DNA from: Sporosarcina sp. Marseille-Q4943 | Lineage (GTDB): Bacteria > Bacillota > Bacilli > Bacillales_A > Planococcaceae | Assembly (NCBI RefSeq): GCF_943736995.1 | Contig: NZ_OX031157.1 | Span: forward strand, 434,001-498,000 | Length of the DNA: 64,000 nt | Direction: 5' to 3' | In this document: one piece after another, positions 32,468-40,601 of the stretch | Position numbering within the stretch: position 1 is the first letter of the stretch | Layout of the letters: every line of letters begins with the position of its first letter | Notes under the pieces: generated by a model | Told to the model about the DNA's origin: nothing | The model's database searches: none | What the model saw: the letters and a program-made list of their open reading frames with translations, nothing else | Position numbers and translations under genes: made by a program

Positions 32468-32839
32468 TCATTCCTGAAATTTCGTTTCAGAAACTTTACT
32501 TCGATCCGACCATTTCGTCAGCAAAATCCTTCTAATGACTGCGATATTCTGGAATAGCCTAACTCCGAATGCGAAGACGGCGGCCAAATATAAATCCACC
32601 CCGAGATGCACCCCAAGGAAAGCTAATCCCGCAGCAAGAACAATATTGAAGAAGAAGCCGGAGATGAACACCTTATCATCATAAATTTGTTGAAGATGCG
32701 CCCGTATTCCCCCGAAAAGTGTATCCAATGCAGCTAGCACGGCGATGGACAAATAGTTGCTGTAGATTTGAGGGATCTGTAAATCCGTTAACAGTCCCAG
32801 CGAAACTCCAAGTATTAAACCAAGCAGTGGCAACCACAT
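32468..32839 (-). CDS. sbp: Small basic membrane protein Sbp (DUF1290)
   Basis: Integral membrane protein of about 123 residues with three or four hydrophobic segments and a charged C-terminal tail; function unknown. It occupies the position of B. subtilis sbp between the DUF881 genes and ftsA. I chose the ATG at 32839 over the one two codons earlier because AAAGGGG is better spaced from it; both overlap or abut the ylxX stop. Confidence 0.85.
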   Translation of the reverse strand: MWLPLLGLILGVSLGLLTDLQIPQIYSNYLSIAVLAALDTLFGGIRAHLQQIYDDKVFISGFFFNIVLAAGLAFLGVHLGVDLYLAAVFAFGVRLFQNIAVIRRILLTKWSDRSKVSETKFQE

Positions 32840-32841
32840 TG

Positions 32842-33561
32842 TCATTCCCCTTTCGGAAGTTCTTTCAAATAAATATTTTCAAATTTGTCGGGATACCCCC
32901 GGATGGTCACTTCCTTCTCCGGTTGTTTGATTTCAAGCACTAGATTATCGAGATAAAAATCGTCATGGATGGACGATGCCAACAAATAATTGTATAGCTT
33001 CTCGCTATCCGACATTGTAGGAGAAATAATTTTTATCGTAAAGGGGGGAGTAGAGACATTCAATCCATTTACAGTTGTTTCTCCATTGATGACACGTATC
33101 GAGCTCATTATCGTATATCGCTTGCCGTCAATCTCCATATGAATGCCTTTAAATCGATTCACTTCGTTGACGAAACGTGTAAGTAAATCGGATGAAATAC
33201 TCGTGATTGGTATTCCATACGCTACGCTTTCCACCGAAGGGCGAACTTCGATCGTAAAGCCTGGTCCCGAAATATCCGTCGTTCCTGCTTTTCTGTGCAG
33301 CTTGTCCACTGTTTCCTTCAGTGCTTGTCCCGTACTCGCTTCGCTTAACGTTCTGTAGGAGGCGATTGTCCTATCCAAATCGCGGATTTCGGTCAAAAGC
33401 TCTGAATGGATTTTCTTCTCTTCGGCCAACTCTTGGCGTATCGCCCAAATATCCCTCGTATCACGTTCCTTAGGATGTTCCAACGTATTGTATTGGACAG
33501 CAATCATAAATCCAATAAGCAGGAGGACAATTGTGAATTTCCAATTGATAGCTTTTTTCAA
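32842..33561 (-). CDS. ylxX: DUF881 family protein (YlxX-like)
   Basis: A 239-residue protein with one N-terminal transmembrane helix (about residues 9-24), a coiled-coil segment (EIRDLDRTIASYRTL) and the DUF881 extracellular domain, whose conserved part includes DISGPGFTIEV and INGETTVNGLNVSTPPFTIK. Its biochemical role is unknown; the family is linked to division and wall clusters. A second DUF881 gene lies directly upstream, as in the B. subtilis ylxW-ylxX pair. Confidence 0.88.
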   Translation of the reverse strand: MKKAINWKFTIVLLLIGFMIAVQYNTLEHPKERDTRDIWAIRQELAEEKKIHSELLTEIRDLDRTIASYRTLSEASTGQALKETVDKLHRKAGTTDISGPGFTIEVRPSVESVAYGIPITSISSDLLTRFVNEVNRFKGIHMEIDGKRYTIMSSIRVINGETTVNGLNVSTPPFTIKIISPTMSDSEKLYNYLLASSIHDDFYLDNLVLEIKQPEKEVTIRGYPDKFENIYLKELPKGE

Positions 33562-33587
33562 CGAACACCCTCCTTCTTAGTGATTAA

Positions 33588-34307
33588 TCATGCTTCGTCC
33601 CTTAATGCGGGAAGTTTGATTTCTTTCAGCTGCTCTAATGTGACAACGATATTGTCATGTACCAGCCCATCGATCACCCCGCCGCCTAAATTCAATGAAG
33701 CAGCAAGGACGTCAGTATCACCGACAGCTTCGATTACGAACGGAGCAGGGAGCGTTCTGCCGTCAATTGTAATGACAGGGCCTGTACACTTGATGTATGA
33801 ATTGGATGAAATGCGTTGCCCATTTATCGCAATCCCTTGAGCACCGGAAATCTTCAATTCATTTACTACGCGAAGCACGTGACTCTCATGGACGATATAA
33901 TCATTAGGGTTCTGTTCAACAGGATCATAGTCACCGTCTTTCAATGTGACACGCACTCCTGGACCGGTAGCCGGAATAATACCTAAGAGCAATCGAAGGT
34001 CCTTTGCCTCCTCGACTAGCACGGTATGATTTTCTTCATTCTCCGAAAAAGATTTTTCGAATTCACGGATATCATCTTGCTTGGCTTGGATTTCATCCGC
34101 GAGCTCTTTATTCCTTTCCTTTTGAATGATCAATTCTCCCCGGTATTGTTCTTCCTGTTGAAATGTAGGCGATTGGGCTGATTCGCCACTGTCCTTCCCT
34201 AATGTACGGTAGGAGAACGCGAAGATGAAACCGAGTATGAGAAAGACGAAAGAGTATAATATGTATCTTCCTCTATTTCTGTAGTCGTCACTCATTTTCT
34301 TCGACAT
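33588..34307 (-). CDS. ylxW: DUF881 family protein (YlxW-like)
   Basis: A 239-residue paralogue of the next gene, with one N-terminal helix (YILYSFVFLILGFIFAFSY), a long coiled coil (about residues 45-95) and a DUF881 domain containing IPATGPGVRVTLKDGD and NELKISGAQGIAINGQRI. The start is uncertain because several in-frame ATG codons occur between 34337 and 34289; the ATG at 34307 has GGAAGGTG six bases upstream. It overlaps the divIB 3' end. Confidence 0.88.
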   Translation of the reverse strand: MSKKMSDDYRNRGRYILYSFVFLILGFIFAFSYRTLGKDSGESAQSPTFQQEEQYRGELIIQKERNKELADEIQAKQDDIREFEKSFSENEENHTVLVEEAKDLRLLLGIIPATGPGVRVTLKDGDYDPVEQNPNDYIVHESHVLRVVNELKISGAQGIAINGQRISSNSYIKCTGPVITIDGRTLPAPFVIEAVGDTDVLAASLNLGGGVIDGLVHDNIVVTLEQLKEIKLPALRDEA

Positions 34308-35082
34308 CTTCATCACCTTCCCCTTCCTCAACACCACCTTTTCCGTAAACTTCGCTAAAAGGCGTGAAAAATATGCCCACTTCCATATTTACAACCCCTT
34401 TTTCAAGACCACCTAATTGGGAGATGATGTCTGGATAATAATCCATCTTCTCTGCAAACGTCTGTAAAATCGCGTGTACTTCATATCCGTCATCCATATA
34501 TGCAATAATCGTATCAGGATTCTCCTCTGACCCAGTATAGATGATTTCGGATATCATTTGCAGAACATTTTTATCCAATTTCAGCAGTTGCTTTGTAAGC
34601 TTTTTCCTAATATCAGGGTTGTCCACATGATTCAAAATCGGGACGTTTGGGTAGATTCCATCACTTTGGAAAACGGTTCCGTTTTCGAGCAATAGACCGT
34701 ACTCCCCTCCGCTCTCCATATAAGCGACGGTTGTCCATTCATCTATCGAAATATCGATATCCCTCAACCATTTTCTTGTGACGGCAACACTACTGACGCC
34801 ATCGAGTTTTAAAAGTTCTTTTTCCACTTCTTTCGTTTCAAATCCCCAAAATGAGGTCCCTACTAAAATCCCACTTTTCTCATAGTAATAGTTATCATCG
34901 TGAAGGGCATTCCCATGAACCCTCACTTCACCAACCTTGCTAAGAGGAGATTGGAAATATAAAAGCACAAGGAGGGCGATGCAGAATACGGCAATGATGA
35001 ATAAAAACTTCTTATTCGTCTTCCTTCTCCGTCTTTCCCTCATGGATGGAATCCGTTCTTCGATGTCTATCACTTTATCCAT
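34288..35082 (-). CDS. divIB: Cell division protein DivIB (FtsQ)
   Basis: Bitopic divisome protein that acts with FtsL and DivIC. The basic cytoplasmic N-terminus (ERRRRKTNKK) precedes one helix (FLFIIAVFCIALLVLLYF), then the POTRA/alpha domain starting VGEVRVHGN and the FtsQ beta domain. The C-terminal tail is very acidic. I chose the ATG at 35082 because GAAAGGAGGG lies just upstream; the earlier ATG at 35100 overlaps that site. It follows the SEDS gene directly; murG and murB, which intervene in B. subtilis, are absent. Confidence 0.93.
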   Translation of the reverse strand: MDKVIDIEERIPSMRERRRRKTNKKFLFIIAVFCIALLVLLYFQSPLSKVGEVRVHGNALHDDNYYYEKSGILVGTSFWGFETKEVEKELLKLDGVSSVAVTRKWLRDIDISIDEWTTVAYMESGGEYGLLLENGTVFQSDGIYPNVPILNHVDNPDIRKKLTKQLLKLDKNVLQMISEIIYTGSEENPDTIIAYMDDGYEVHAILQTFAEKMDYYPDIISQLGGLEKGVVNMEVGIFFTPFSEVYGKGGVEEGEGDEDVEENE

Positions 35083-35096
35083 GTGCCGCCCTCCTT

Positions 35097-36188
35097 TCAT
35101 CTTCGTTCTTTATAAAAAGCAAAATGTAATATTGTACCCGCTGCCATCCATGTCGTCAGCAGCGAAGAACCGCCATAACTGATAAACGGCAATGTGACCC
35201 CTGTCACCGGCAACAAACCAGAAACAACGCCGACATTCAAAAACGTTTGAAAAATAATCATCGACGCCATTCCGGCCGTCATTAAGAAAGATTTATAATC
35301 ATGCGTACGAATTGCAATTCCGAATGCGGATAGGAGGAGTATAGAGAAGAGGACAAGAATGAATGTCGCTCCAATAAACCCCGTTTCTTCAGCTATGATC
35401 GAAAATATGAAATCATTCTGCGGTTCCGGCAAGTATAAATATTTCTGTCTGCTATTTCCGTAGCCGTGGCCGAATAAACCGCCTGGCGCTATCGCAAACA
35501 ATGACTGAATTCCTTGGAATCCAGCTCCAAGCGGGTCGTTCCAAGGATCGATATACGATTTTATCCGTTCTAGCCGGTAAGGCGCGGCGGCAATGAGAGC
35601 AACGAAAGCACCAATGCCAGCAAAGCCGAGTATGCCAAAAAACACGAGCGGATAACCTGCCAAAAACAAAATGACAAATGCAGAGACGATCATAATGACT
35701 GCAGAACCTAAATCCGGTTGAAGCATAATCAAAGCCGCCGGCAATAAAATAAGCACAAAATGGCTCAGTCTGAATGGATTTTTCCCGGACGATTGCTTCA
35801 TGTTGCACGCAAGCTTTCCAATAAGCGCCACTTTAACGAACTCAGCAGGCTGAATGCTGAATGGTCCGAGAGCAATCCAGCTCTGGGATCCGTTTCGAAC
35901 TGCACCGATTCCCGGAATCATAACAGCAATCAACAATAGGATCGTTATGTAATAAAAGGCAGTCCAGAATGTCTCCTTAGATGTCCAAGGCCCTTTCATC
36001 AACATAAATGCAACACATATAGAAACCGCCATGTAAATACCTTGCTTTATGATGAATGGGGATGAATCCGCATAGTGGACCTGCCCCCAATACGAACCTG
36101 CTGAATGGACAAAAGCCAATCCGACCAATGACAACAATACTGCCGAAATGATGAAGGCAGTCTTTAATTTTCGATCCAGTGAACGCAT
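35097..36188 (-). CDS. spoVE: SEDS peptidoglycan polymerase, SpoVE/FtsW type
   Basis: Lipid II-polymerising glycosyltransferase with about ten transmembrane helices. Family motifs are QPAEFVKVALIG, GAGFQGIQSLFAI, HGYGNSRQKYLYLPEPQNDF and the C-terminal PVTGVTLPFISYGGSS. The position between murD and divIB is that of B. subtilis spoVE, whose product works with SpoVD in cortex synthesis. A role as the housekeeping FtsW cannot be excluded from sequence alone. The TGA stop lies 15 bases before the divIB start. Confidence 0.93.
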   Translation of the reverse strand: MRSLDRKLKTAFIISAVLLSLVGLAFVHSAGSYWGQVHYADSSPFIIKQGIYMAVSICVAFMLMKGPWTSKETFWTAFYYITILLLIAVMIPGIGAVRNGSQSWIALGPFSIQPAEFVKVALIGKLACNMKQSSGKNPFRLSHFVLILLPAALIMLQPDLGSAVIMIVSAFVILFLAGYPLVFFGILGFAGIGAFVALIAAAPYRLERIKSYIDPWNDPLGAGFQGIQSLFAIAPGGLFGHGYGNSRQKYLYLPEPQNDFIFSIIAEETGFIGATFILVLFSILLLSAFGIAIRTHDYKSFLMTAGMASMIIFQTFLNVGVVSGLLPVTGVTLPFISYGGSSLLTTWMAAGTILHFAFYKERR

Positions 36189-36223
36189 CCTTCCGTGTTA
36201 TAGGTCAAGGGGTGAGCTGATAC

Positions 36224-37573
36224 TCAAAGTTGCATTACAGCTTCGATAAATGCATCTCCACGCTCTTCAAAATTAGGGTATTGATCCCAACTGGCGCAAG
36301 CCGGCGACAGTAGTATTTGATCCCCTTCTTGGGAAATCGCAAATGCTTCCTCTACCGCTTCCTTCATCGTCCCCACTTTCACCGAATGCTGAACTCCACA
36401 TGAAGCAGCGAATTCAACGAGTCTGTCAGCGGTTTCTCCGAGCGCAAGGACAGCTTTTACCCTGCCCATATATGGTCTAAGCTCCTCGAATGAATGTCCC
36501 CTATCCAAGCCTCCTGCAATTAATACGACAGGCGATTGGAAAGATGATAAAGCACTCTTTGTTGCCAAGGTGTTCGTTGCTTTTGAATCATTGTAGAACG
36601 TCCTGCCTCTTAATTCTTTTACAAACTGCATGCGATGTCGGACTCCCGTGAAAGAGCTTAACACGTTTTCTATCGTTTCTTTATCGCAATTCATAAGAAT
36701 GGCTGAAGCTGTCGCGGCTAAAATATTTTCCAAATTATGATGACCAAGCAATTTGATAATTGATCTTTTAACAAATGGTTCGCCTTGCCAGTAAATCATT
36801 TCATCATCCGCAGATATCCCTTCCGACTGTTTCCCTCGTAGGGAAAAAGGAATCTTCCTGGCTGCAGACCGTTCGATATACGGCTTCATTTCAGGTTGAT
36901 CGGCGTTATAAATAAAGAAATCCTCTTCGGTTTGATTACTTGTCACTTTCGATTTCGCCAAGGCATATTCTTCCGACGTTCCGTGATAATCGAGATGTGC
37001 ATCATATAAATTTGTCCAAACGGCAATCTTTGGACGGAAGTTTTCCGTTCCTGCCAGCTGGAATGATGAAACTTCCATAGCAATCACTTCATCGGGTATT
37101 GCATTCTGTGCAACTGTGCAGGCAACGGTTCCGATATTTCCAGCTATGAGCGGCTTTTTGCCGCCGATATTCAAAATATGGTAAAGAAGCGTCGTCGTTG
37201 TTGTCTTCCCGTTTGAACCGGTGATGGCAATGATGGGAGCCTCACTTACTAAGTATGAAAGCTCAATTTCAGTCCAAACCGGAATCCCTTTCTGTTTCGC
37301 TTGTTGAAGAACCGGATTGTGATATGGGATACCAGGATTTTTTACAATCGTATCGAAGCCTCTATCCAAAATATTTTCCGGATGGCCGCCACAGATGACT
37401 AAAATCCCTTTTGACCGTAAAGCTTGGGCTTCTGCGTTGCCTTTTTCAGGCGAAGAATCATTGACCACTACGTCAGCTCCAAGAGAATGAAGCAGCTCTG
37501 CCGCGGCAAAGCCGCTTTTGGCAAGACCGAGCACAAGAACCTTCTTGCCCTTGAACTCAATTCGCTTTCCCAT
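36224..37573 (-). CDS. murD: UDP-N-acetylmuramoyl-L-alanine:D-glutamate ligase
   Basis: Cytosolic Mur ligase that adds D-glutamate to UDP-MurNAc-L-Ala. The N-terminal Rossmann domain begins VLVLGLAKSGFAAAELL; the ATP-binding loop is ITGSNGKTTTTTLL near residue 116; the C-terminal domain contains the YNDSKATN motif. Length of 449 residues fits. It abuts the mraY stop with no gap. Confidence 0.97.
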   Translation of the reverse strand: MGKRIEFKGKKVLVLGLAKSGFAAAELLHSLGADVVVNDSSPEKGNAEAQALRSKGILVICGGHPENILDRGFDTIVKNPGIPYHNPVLQQAKQKGIPVWTEIELSYLVSEAPIIAITGSNGKTTTTTLLYHILNIGGKKPLIAGNIGTVACTVAQNAIPDEVIAMEVSSFQLAGTENFRPKIAVWTNLYDAHLDYHGTSEEYALAKSKVTSNQTEEDFFIYNADQPEMKPYIERSAARKIPFSLRGKQSEGISADDEMIYWQGEPFVKRSIIKLLGHHNLENILAATASAILMNCDKETIENVLSSFTGVRHRMQFVKELRGRTFYNDSKATNTLATKSALSSFQSPVVLIAGGLDRGHSFEELRPYMGRVKAVLALGETADRLVEFAASCGVQHSVKVGTMKEAVEEAFAISQEGDQILLSPACASWDQYPNFEERGDAFIEAVMQL

Positions 37574-38548
37574 TTACATCACCTCCCACAGTACGGGTAT
37601 CATTGCGGCCAGCAACGCCACTCCCCAAAAAACGATAACAATTTTCCATTCGGACCATCCTGACAATTCAAAATGGTGATGAATCGGACTCATTTTAAAT
37701 ACCCGTTTTCCGGTTAGCTTAAAGCTTGTCACTTGAATCATTACGGATAAAGTTTCAATGACATAAACAATCCCAATGACGAGGAGCAGCAGTTCCTGCT
37801 TCACTAAAATCGAAAGCATTGCAATTGTTCCGCCGAGCGCCAAAGAACCTGTATCACCCATAAACACTTTGGCAGGTTTCATATTAAACAATAAGAAGCC
37901 TAGCATCGCACCGGCAACGACGAATGCGAACGTCGCGATATCATATTGCTCATATACAAGACCTAGTACGCCGAAAGCTGCGAAGCTAATCGTCGACGTT
38001 CCTGCAACGAGCCCGTCAAGCCCATCCGATAAGTTGACCGCATTCGAGAATCCAACGAGCCAAAAAATGAGGAAGGCAACATAGAAAATACCGAGGTCCA
38101 ATGTGAAATTCGTAAAAGGTACCAGAACTGTCGTTTCAAATGGACCCATTTTCAATAGGAAAAATGCAATAACCGCAATAATGATCTGACCAATTAGTTT
38201 CTGGATCGAAGTCAATCCTAAATTCCGCTTCATGACGACAATGATGAAATCATCAAGGAATCCGATCACACCAAATCCGGCAAGCACAATCATCAATACA
38301 ATGGACTGGGTAGTCAGTACGTCTTCATATATGTATGATAAGACAAGCATCGTAATGATGATAGAACCCAGGAAAATAAGGCCGCCCATTGTAGGCGTGC
38401 CCGCTTTCTTCTTATGGGCTTCGGGACCCTCTTCCCTGATGCTCTGGCCGAATTTCAGCCTTCTGAGCAACGGGATGACAGCGGTCCCGATAATTGCTGT
38501 TAGTATAAATGCTACGGTAATAACCGTTATTGTAGTGCCGAGTGTCAT
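37574..38548 (-). CDS. mraY: Phospho-N-acetylmuramoyl-pentapeptide-transferase
   Basis: Integral membrane enzyme that makes lipid I from UDP-MurNAc-pentapeptide and undecaprenyl phosphate. Ten hydrophobic helices are visible, with the catalytic aspartates in FLDDFIIV and NLSDGLDGL, the FMGDTGSLALG stretch and the HHHFEL loop. Length is 324 residues. In most Bacillales murE lies directly upstream; here the 77-bp gap to spoVD holds no gene. Confidence 0.97.
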   Translation of the reverse strand: MTLGTTITVITVAFILTAIIGTAVIPLLRRLKFGQSIREEGPEAHKKKAGTPTMGGLIFLGSIIITMLVLSYIYEDVLTTQSIVLMIVLAGFGVIGFLDDFIIVVMKRNLGLTSIQKLIGQIIIAVIAFFLLKMGPFETTVLVPFTNFTLDLGIFYVAFLIFWLVGFSNAVNLSDGLDGLVAGTSTISFAAFGVLGLVYEQYDIATFAFVVAGAMLGFLLFNMKPAKVFMGDTGSLALGGTIAMLSILVKQELLLLVIGIVYVIETLSVMIQVTSFKLTGKRVFKMSPIHHHFELSGWSEWKIVIVFWGVALLAAMIPVLWEVM

Positions 38549-38625
38549 AATATGTTCTCCTTACCTGTTTTGAAACTGTAGTTGTATTTATTCCTTGTCT
38601 AGCTTCAAGCACGCCATCCGCCATT

Positions 38626-40527
38626 CTAATCTTCTTCTGTATAAACGTGGATAACATCATCCACCTGCATCAAGGAATCGGGGACGGGCATTTGGTATTT
38701 GATGACGTCGCCTTCACCATGCCACTCTATACGATACGTGTGAAGCTGGCGGGCGACCATTCCTCTTGTCATACCCGTCAAATCCGGAACGCGATGAGTG
38801 ATTGGATCTCCCCATCGGTATTCTTTTTCAATTTGACCTTCCCTTTTTTCGATGCCTGCAAGTGGTGCAATCTCTTCAATGATTCGGCCGACGATCGGTG
38901 CTGCAATGACGCCGCCGAATTGAATCGAGTTTTTCGGGCTGTCGACAGCAACATAGACAAGTAATTCGGGATCATCCGCCGGTGCGAATCCGACGAATGA
39001 AACGATATAATCGCCGTCGGCATATCTGCCATCCACGACCTTCTGGGCAGTCCCTGTCTTCCCTCCCACACGTAGGCCATCGTTGTATGCATTTCGGCCG
39101 GAGCCATTCGCGACAACCGATTCCAATGCCTCTCTCACTTGGACTGACGTTTCCTCGCTGATGACACGACGTCTCATTTCAGGTTCAAACGATTTCAACG
39201 TCTCTCCCTTATCATTCTTAATTTCCTTCACAATATACGGACGATACAAATAACCGCCGTTTATGGCAGCCGCCACTGCTTGCACTTGCTGGATCGGCGT
39301 TACGGAAATACCCTGGCCGAAAGCGGTCGTCGCTTGTTCAACCGGACCGAATGCGTCTTTTGAGAAGAGGATCCCTTTCGCTTCGCCTGCAATGCCCGAG
39401 CCTGTCGATTCGCCGAAGCCGAAATCTCGAATATATTTATCTAGCTTTTCACCGCCTAAACGCTGGCCGATTTCAATGAAGCCCGGGTTGCAGGAATTCT
39501 CAACGACTTCTAAAAAGGACTGGTGGCCATGTCCCGACCGTTTCCAGCATCTCAACTTCGCATTGGCAACCTTCGTGTATCCCGGGTCGTTAAAATGATC
39601 ATGATTCAGGTCGATCACCTTTTCTTCAAGACCTGCCGCCAGTGTGACGATCTTGAATGTCGATCCCGGCTCAAACGTCATCCACACCGGCAAGTTCCGA
39701 TTATAAATCGTCTGATCCGTATCCTGGTAATCGGACGGATGGAAAGTCGGCATGGAAACCAAGGAGAGAATCTCGCCAGTCTTCGGATTCATAATAATCC
39801 CGATTGCTTGGGCGGCATCTAATTTTTCCATTGCTTGGGTAAGTTCCCGCTCCATGACTTTCTGCATTTCGATATCAATTGTCAGTTCAACGGTGGCCCC
39901 ATTCTCACCTGTTTGGAAACCATCGTCCACATGAGGCAACGGAATTGCTTTTGCGTCCGTATAGAGGCGTATTTTGTCTCCAGTGCCTTGTAAAATCTCA
40001 TCATACGCATATTCGATTCCCGCAAGGCCTTGACCATCATAGCCAGTGAAGCCAATCAGCCGCGAAAGCAGTTCACCGTACGGGTAATTCCTGACAAAAT
40101 CCACTCCTGTATACAAACCATCAATTTGCAGCTTTGAAATTTCAGCTGCCTGTTCTTGAGTGATATTTTTCCCTTCAGGCGCCAACTTGACCATATACTC
40201 TTTCTTTGTCATCTTCTCAAGCAACTTTTCCTTGTCGGCTTGCAAAATGTCCGCCAATACAGCTGCAGCCTTTTCCGGCTCCTTGTTTTGGGAAGGCATA
40301 AAATAAAGCGTCGGAGCAAGCCGGTTGCCTACAATCAGCTCACCGTTACGATCTTGAATCTCCCCTCGAATCGCTCCAAAAGGGATTTCCCGATCCCAGT
40401 TCTCTTCTGCACGCGCTTTCAACCATTCATGTTTAATGATTTGAACGTGGAAGAGCTTTGCTATAACCATGGAAATGGAAATGAGAAAAATGATGAAAAC
40501 TGCCCGCAATCGCTTCTTTGATTGCAA
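38626..40527 (-). CDS. spoVD: Stage V sporulation penicillin-binding protein SpoVD
   Basis: Class B PBP transpeptidase needed for spore cortex, partner of SpoVE. The N-terminal transmembrane helix is followed by the dimerisation domain and the transpeptidase with SxxK in EPGSTFKIV, SxN in ENSCNPGF and KTG in GGKTGTAQK. One C-terminal PASTA domain (about residues 575-630) separates it from PBP2B, and DYGRxxLRCWK-like LRCWKRSGHGHQS is typical of SpoVD. The first possible ATG-like start is unclear: the frame has a TTG at 40527 with no good ribosome site, and in-frame CTG codons upstream. Confidence 0.95.
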   Translation of the reverse strand: MQSKKRLRAVFIIFLISISMVIAKLFHVQIIKHEWLKARAEENWDREIPFGAIRGEIQDRNGELIVGNRLAPTLYFMPSQNKEPEKAAAVLADILQADKEKLLEKMTKKEYMVKLAPEGKNITQEQAAEISKLQIDGLYTGVDFVRNYPYGELLSRLIGFTGYDGQGLAGIEYAYDEILQGTGDKIRLYTDAKAIPLPHVDDGFQTGENGATVELTIDIEMQKVMERELTQAMEKLDAAQAIGIIMNPKTGEILSLVSMPTFHPSDYQDTDQTIYNRNLPVWMTFEPGSTFKIVTLAAGLEEKVIDLNHDHFNDPGYTKVANAKLRCWKRSGHGHQSFLEVVENSCNPGFIEIGQRLGGEKLDKYIRDFGFGESTGSGIAGEAKGILFSKDAFGPVEQATTAFGQGISVTPIQQVQAVAAAINGGYLYRPYIVKEIKNDKGETLKSFEPEMRRRVISEETSVQVREALESVVANGSGRNAYNDGLRVGGKTGTAQKVVDGRYADGDYIVSFVGFAPADDPELLVYVAVDSPKNSIQFGGVIAAPIVGRIIEEIAPLAGIEKREGQIEKEYRWGDPITHRVPDLTGMTRGMVARQLHTYRIEWHGEGDVIKYQMPVPDSLMQVDDVIHVYTEED

Positions 40528-40601
40528 ATCGGCATATTTACGCAGAGCCCCACACCTTTCGTTTTTCTATCAACCTATGAATAGGTAGGGACAGCTATAC
40601 A

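Noticed and set aside
38412..38660. Minus-strand frame of 82 codons across the spoVD-mraY gap, considered as a murE remnant
   Set aside because: Most of it overlaps mraY in another frame, and it shows none of the MurE motifs.
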